Below, one piece after another: positions 60,450 to 64,000 of a DNA stretch of 64,000 nt. The notes under the pieces are model-generated. The model made no database searches. It was not told the origin of the DNA and was given only the letters and a program-made list of their open reading frames with translations. The DNA lies in assembly GCA_958496175.1 (NCBI GenBank), contig OY292275.1:56559701-56623700 (forward strand). The letters are read 5' to 3'. The first letter of the stretch is position 1. Every line of letters starts with the position of its first letter. This stretch comes from Sisyra terminalis (Eukaryota > Arthropoda > Insecta > Neuroptera > Sisyridae). The translations under genes and the position numbers were made by a program.

Positions 60450-60540
60450 CTTTTTAGTAACGTCATTATCTGGCAACGTTTTAGTTTCTACTTTATCTTT
60501 AATTTTATTCGCGATTTTTTGTTAATTCAGTTATAATATC
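60450..60540. repeat. fragment related to the 63.2-kb MITE arm
   Basis: ATCTGGCAACGTTTTAG followed by ATTTTATTCGCGATTTTTTG parallels ATCTGGCAATGTTGC...TTCGCGATTAAAT in the left arm of the element at 63216. Only one arm is seen, so a truncated or decayed copy. Confidence 0.35.
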
Positions 60541-60579
60541 GCTATACTAATAATAAATAATTAAATATTTATTTTTCCT

Positions 60580-60680
60580 GTGGGTTAATTTTCATGTAAG
60601 GATACATTATTATGCGTTAATTTCTATGTGAGTAAATTTTTATGTGGGCAACTTTCGTATGAGCACTAATAAGGGAAACT
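60580..60680 (+). repeat. outlying 15-18-nt minisatellite words
   Basis: TATGTGAGTAAATTTT, TATGTGGGCAACTTTCG and TATGAGCAC repeat the pattern found inside the 572-bp units. A further patch (AGTGAGCAACTTTCTGTGG...TGTGAGGGTTTTTCTAG) lies at about 61261-61310. Confidence 0.45.
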
Positions 60681-60684
60681 AGTA

Positions 60685-62380
60685 CGAGTTGATCCTTTGA
60701 GGTAAGATGATCTTTTACGATTGTGCTGAAACCACTAACGCTATCAAGTGTATTTCACTGAAACAACATAGCTCTGGACACTCCAGATCAACCCCATCCC
60801 CCACCCCCGCCACAGCCAAATCGTAATGGAGAAGTGAGCAATATTTGACGAGAAAAACATAAAAAATATTCACGGCTGATTTATGGTAGACATAACTTTG
60901 AATTTATATAAGTTTTATTCAAACAATGTTAAATGTACTTATTGTTGTGTTTGAGGCTTTTTATTAAGCTTTTAGTATTTGGGACACGTGAATATAGTTA
61001 CGTGCTAGTAAGTTATGTTAACAAACTCTACCTAGGGAATCATTTTGCTGCTCATAGGGGTGTACAAAATGATCACTTTGTAAGGTTTTAAAGAAAAGAA
61101 AGTATGTCAATGAAACCTTAATTATTTTCTGGTTTTGAGTATTATGAAAGTTGAATTGATGAATACACTAGCAGTAATCGTCTTTATTTTTAGTTTACTA
61201 TGAAGAATATATATTTTATAGCGATTCCTGCTGTACTACCTCGTACTACCTTCCCCTACCAGTGAGCAACTTTCTGTGGATAAATTTTGTGTGAGGGTTT
61301 TTCTAGAGGGCAAGTGTCTGATCACCGAAAACAGCAATTCCAGATTTCCTTAAAATATTTTCTGTTTTCATAACTTCAAAAGTCGCTTATCTGGTTTTAA
61401 TTTAAAATTTTAACAAAAAATGTTTTCTCTTTTTATGCATTTATGTGTATTACAAAGAGGATAAAATTTTCAAAAACTTCAAAACGGATTTGAAAAAATT
61501 ACATTTTAAATTGTTAAGCAAATTGTTGTTATTTTTAAGTACTATTTGATTAACCCGTAAACTAAACTTGCTACTTAATAATTTGCTTTAAATATTGCGG
61601 ATTTAAATCTATCGTATTTTTGAAAATGTTTAGCATTGCAAATTGTTAATTAGTTCAGAAGTTAATTCTTTCGTAAAAGTATTTTTTTTTTCAAAATATC
61701 CACTAACAAAGTTTTGGACTCACCGTTTGTATTGATTAATTTTTTTAACTTCTTAAAGATTAAATTGGATTTATGCAATCTACGTCATACTAAAATTTAT
61801 GGTATGAATATTTGTTCTCATCTTATCCCTATGAAAAATAACGACCTAGGACAACTTGGTCGTTTAAAGAGTTAATATGCCATTATTTAATCTTATCTTC
61901 AATGTTTATTTTCAAATGTACTAAGGGTCATTTTAGTCTAGAAAATGCACTTTTATCAGGTAATTTAAATCTTAAAATTTGGGAGGATATCGCAAAATAG
62001 CAATAGCAGATAAATTAACAAAGAATCCCATTCGGTTCTTCTCTATGTTGAGTTGATTCTCTAATAGTTTTCAGTTTCCTTATTAATGTTTTTTTCTTGG
62101 AAACATTAAAAGAGCCGGCCTTCCTGGTATATGACTAAAATTGCCTGAAGTTCTTGAACTCCTTAAATCTTTAAGCTAAAACGTATTAAATCTTTTAATT
62201 ACGATACCAAGTAATACTTTTTTTATCCTTTTTTATCTCTTATAGTAATTTTATATCTTTCTATCAATATTGAGTGTTAAATTCAACATCTAAATTAATC
62301 AGGAATGCTGAATTTTCTTATAGTGAAAGCAAAAGATAAGTAATAATTTTTTTATACATTTTGTTCAGTTATTTAATTAT
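60685..62380. other. A+T-rich non-genic stretch
   Basis: No gene recognised. A C-rich patch at 60780-60830 (CCCATCCCCCACCCCCGCC) stands out without further context. Confidence 0.35.
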
Positions 62381-62388
62381 ATGACTCG

Positions 62389-62629
62389 TTTATTTTGAAA
62401 GTGGCGTAAGTCCATTTCAAGGACGGTCTATTGATTCTTTTTCTTGTAACTAGAACAAAGTATGTTAATTATTTAACTGCTAAGTTTTCAGAACTTACTG
62501 ATTTCAGTTTAGGTGTTAACAAAAACGCCAAATATTCTCTCCTCCTTAGTATCTTATGTTCCTATGGTTAAAAATGATAACACTATAGGGATTGTTCTTG
62601 AAATGGACTTAACTCACTTTCAAAATAAA
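62389..62629. mobile_element. 240-bp fold-back element, copy 2
   Basis: Same terminal repeats and same interior phrases (CTTGTAACTA, AACAAAAACGCCAA, CTCCTCCTTAGTATCTTATG) as 60093-60332, with scattered differences. The left flank shares TATGACTCG with copy 1 and the right flank shares GTTCATATA, so homology extends slightly beyond the terminal repeats. Confidence 0.7.
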
Positions 62630-62634
62630 TGGTT

Positions 62635-63205
62635 CATATATGGATTTATTTCTTTTGATCAAAGTTTCTTGGTTTTTAAAGCATAATTACTTATGTGTGT
62701 AATTCTTTCTTATATTTTGATGGTTATTGAAATATTCTATATATTAGGATTTTTAATATTTCTTTTAAGTTCTATCAAAGATCCAAAGTTACACTTTGTT
62801 GTTTTGCTAATCTCATAAATTTCGTGGAATTCTGCTTATTTTACGAGCGAAAGTATTTCCCCATGTCGATTATAGAATCCCGGTTTCCCATTGTTGCGTT
62901 AACGAAGCAAAACTTAGTTGGGACGTCCAAAAAAAGTTCTTATGTAGGATTTTGTTTTGCTTTAACAATAAAATTTTCTCCACAAGAAAAATGCATCTTT
63001 CACGGCGAAAAACATTGTTAAAACTAATTATTTTTTAATTATTAACTGCATAATCTTCATTTTTGCTAGTATCATCAGCATCGACTTGATCTACAGCTTT
63101 GGATGCAGTTTCCACCAAATTTGCTTCACCAATATCTATCTTCCACTAACAAAACATTGGCCTTCAATTAATTCAGCAATTTTTAGTATTGTAAAAAAAT
63201 TTCTA
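62635..63205. other. non-genic stretch
   Basis: A plus-strand open frame at 62824-63021 is of mixed composition but has no recognised motif and no splice or start context that convinces. Confidence 0.35.
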
Positions 63206-63215
63206 TAATTCTTTT

Positions 63216-63445
63216 GGCTCACGTGTACTTTAGTACACCCACAATCTGGCAATGTTGCATTTTCGAATATGTTTTTAATTTACCATAATTCGCGATTAAA
63301 TCGGTCCAAAATGAAAAGTTAGCTACAAAAGAGAGAATAATACCATATTATAATTGAATAAACAAAAATATCGCAAATTAAATTAAAAACAAAGTCGAAA
63401 ATGCAACGTTGCCAGATTGTGGGTGTGCTAAAGTATACTTGAGCC
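63216..63445. mobile_element. 230-bp palindromic MITE with perfect 8-bp target duplication ATTCTTTT
   Basis: The ends start GGCTCACGTGTACTTTAG and, inversely from the right, GGCTCAAGTATACTTTAG; the arms pair for about 85 bp through CCCACAATCTGGCAA and GTTGCATTTTCGA. ATTCTTTT lies directly outside both ends (63208-63215; 63446-63453). The 8-bp duplication fits hAT or Merlin; GG termini lean towards Merlin-like, but this is open. Non-coding. Confidence 0.8.
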
Positions 63446-63459
63446 ATTCTTTTATCGTG

Positions 63460-64000
63460 TAAGAGTGAAACCGTATTACAGGATGTCGTATTGAAAAAGG
63501 ATTCCCGTGATTTATAAACTATTTCGAAGGAGCACTACTAGAATTTAAATTTCCAATTATGTCGAATTCAATATTTTACTCTTCGGTATTTCTATTTATT
63601 AACTCTACCTTATTGATTAGTGTTTCAGTATTATTTTAGTTGCAATTTTAACGTATAAGTTGAGGAAAGGCCTGAAAAGCTCAATTTACCAATTTAAGGG
63701 TTAACGACTTTTGGAAAATCATACTGCATTTTGGTCAAAACTACTTAAATATATGGCCTGTTTTTTTGATAGTGATTTTGTGGAACAATTGATGATGGCA
63801 ATGAATTCAATTCACTGTATTAAGCTTCTTATCTAAAAGAAGTTCCCCAAGAAATTTTTTAAAATTTTGTAGATTTTATCAATATAAATGTAGCTACCTA
63901 CCTTAGCTACCTTTCTTAAAGGAGTTCATTTTCAAAAGACTTAATACAAAAAGGAAATCAATAGAAAAATGCTTTTGCCTGAAAAAAAAATAATTAAAAA
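63460..64000. other. A+T-rich non-genic stretch to window end
   Basis: Nothing recognised. Confidence 0.4.

Noticed and set aside
62824..63021. 65-codon plus-strand frame
   Set aside because: Mixed composition but no motif, partner exon or conserved start context.
1..64000. tRNA or rRNA genes
   Set aside because: No segment with an A-box/B-box pair or rRNA core sequence was found by eye; not an exhaustive search.

Overview
This window is A+T-rich eukaryotic DNA from an animal, most likely an insect. The evidence is one multi-exon gene with canonical GT-AG introns that encodes a UNC-93-family membrane protein closest to the insect-type UNC93-like proteins, set in a landscape of decayed insect-type transposons. 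A beetle or other holometabolous insect is my guess; the sequence does not prove it. Gene density is very low. I see no operons, tRNA, rRNA or CRISPR arrays.

Layout. 0.3-4 kb: a Harbinger-like MITE, a hAT end and an internally deleted LINE on the minus strand. 4-13 kb: mostly featureless A+T-rich DNA. 13.2-14.1 kb: two coding exons of the UNC93-like gene (minus strand, first 305 codons). The 3' half of the gene lies off the left edge, and the 5'UTR exon or exons lie somewhere to the right, so much or all of 14.15-64 kb could be its 5' intron or upstream DNA. 14.2-17.1 kb: nested repeats (a hAT-like MITE, an 800-bp palindrome with hammerhead-ribozyme-like cores, a Tc1 relic, a MULE relic). 20-36 kb: scattered LINE relics, a promoter-like cluster at 28.4 kb, a second palindrome with hammerhead-like cores at 31.3-31.8 kb, and a tandem pair of LINE 3' fragments at 34.8-36.0 kb. 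37.6-41.7 kb: a pogo-like element with a zinc-finger relic, a MITE with a perfect 8-bp target duplication, a hairpin, and a 636-bp tandem duplication. 47-50 kb: a candidate small exon, two copies of a repeat related to the 14.5-kb palindrome, and a RING-finger pseudogene. 51-56 kb: a (TA)n tract, a Jockey-like LINE relic, a pogo MITE, and triplicated units rich in a 12-nt motif. 58.4-63.5 kb: a 572-bp tandem/inverted array, two copies of a fold-back element, and a hAT-like MITE.

Functionally, the only gene with good support is the UNC93-like one; everything else with coding similarity is broken. The observation most worth following is that two unrelated-looking palindromic repeat families (14.5-15.3 kb and 31.3-31.8 kb) carry, in both arms, a core matching the hammerhead ribozyme: CTGANGA, helix II, GAAA, a tiny self-complementary helix III, then a UC cleavage site and a matching helix I. 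Each core has the same single extra A. One palindrome is also circularly permuted. Together these suggest circular-RNA or Penelope/retrozyme-like mobile elements, which is inference.
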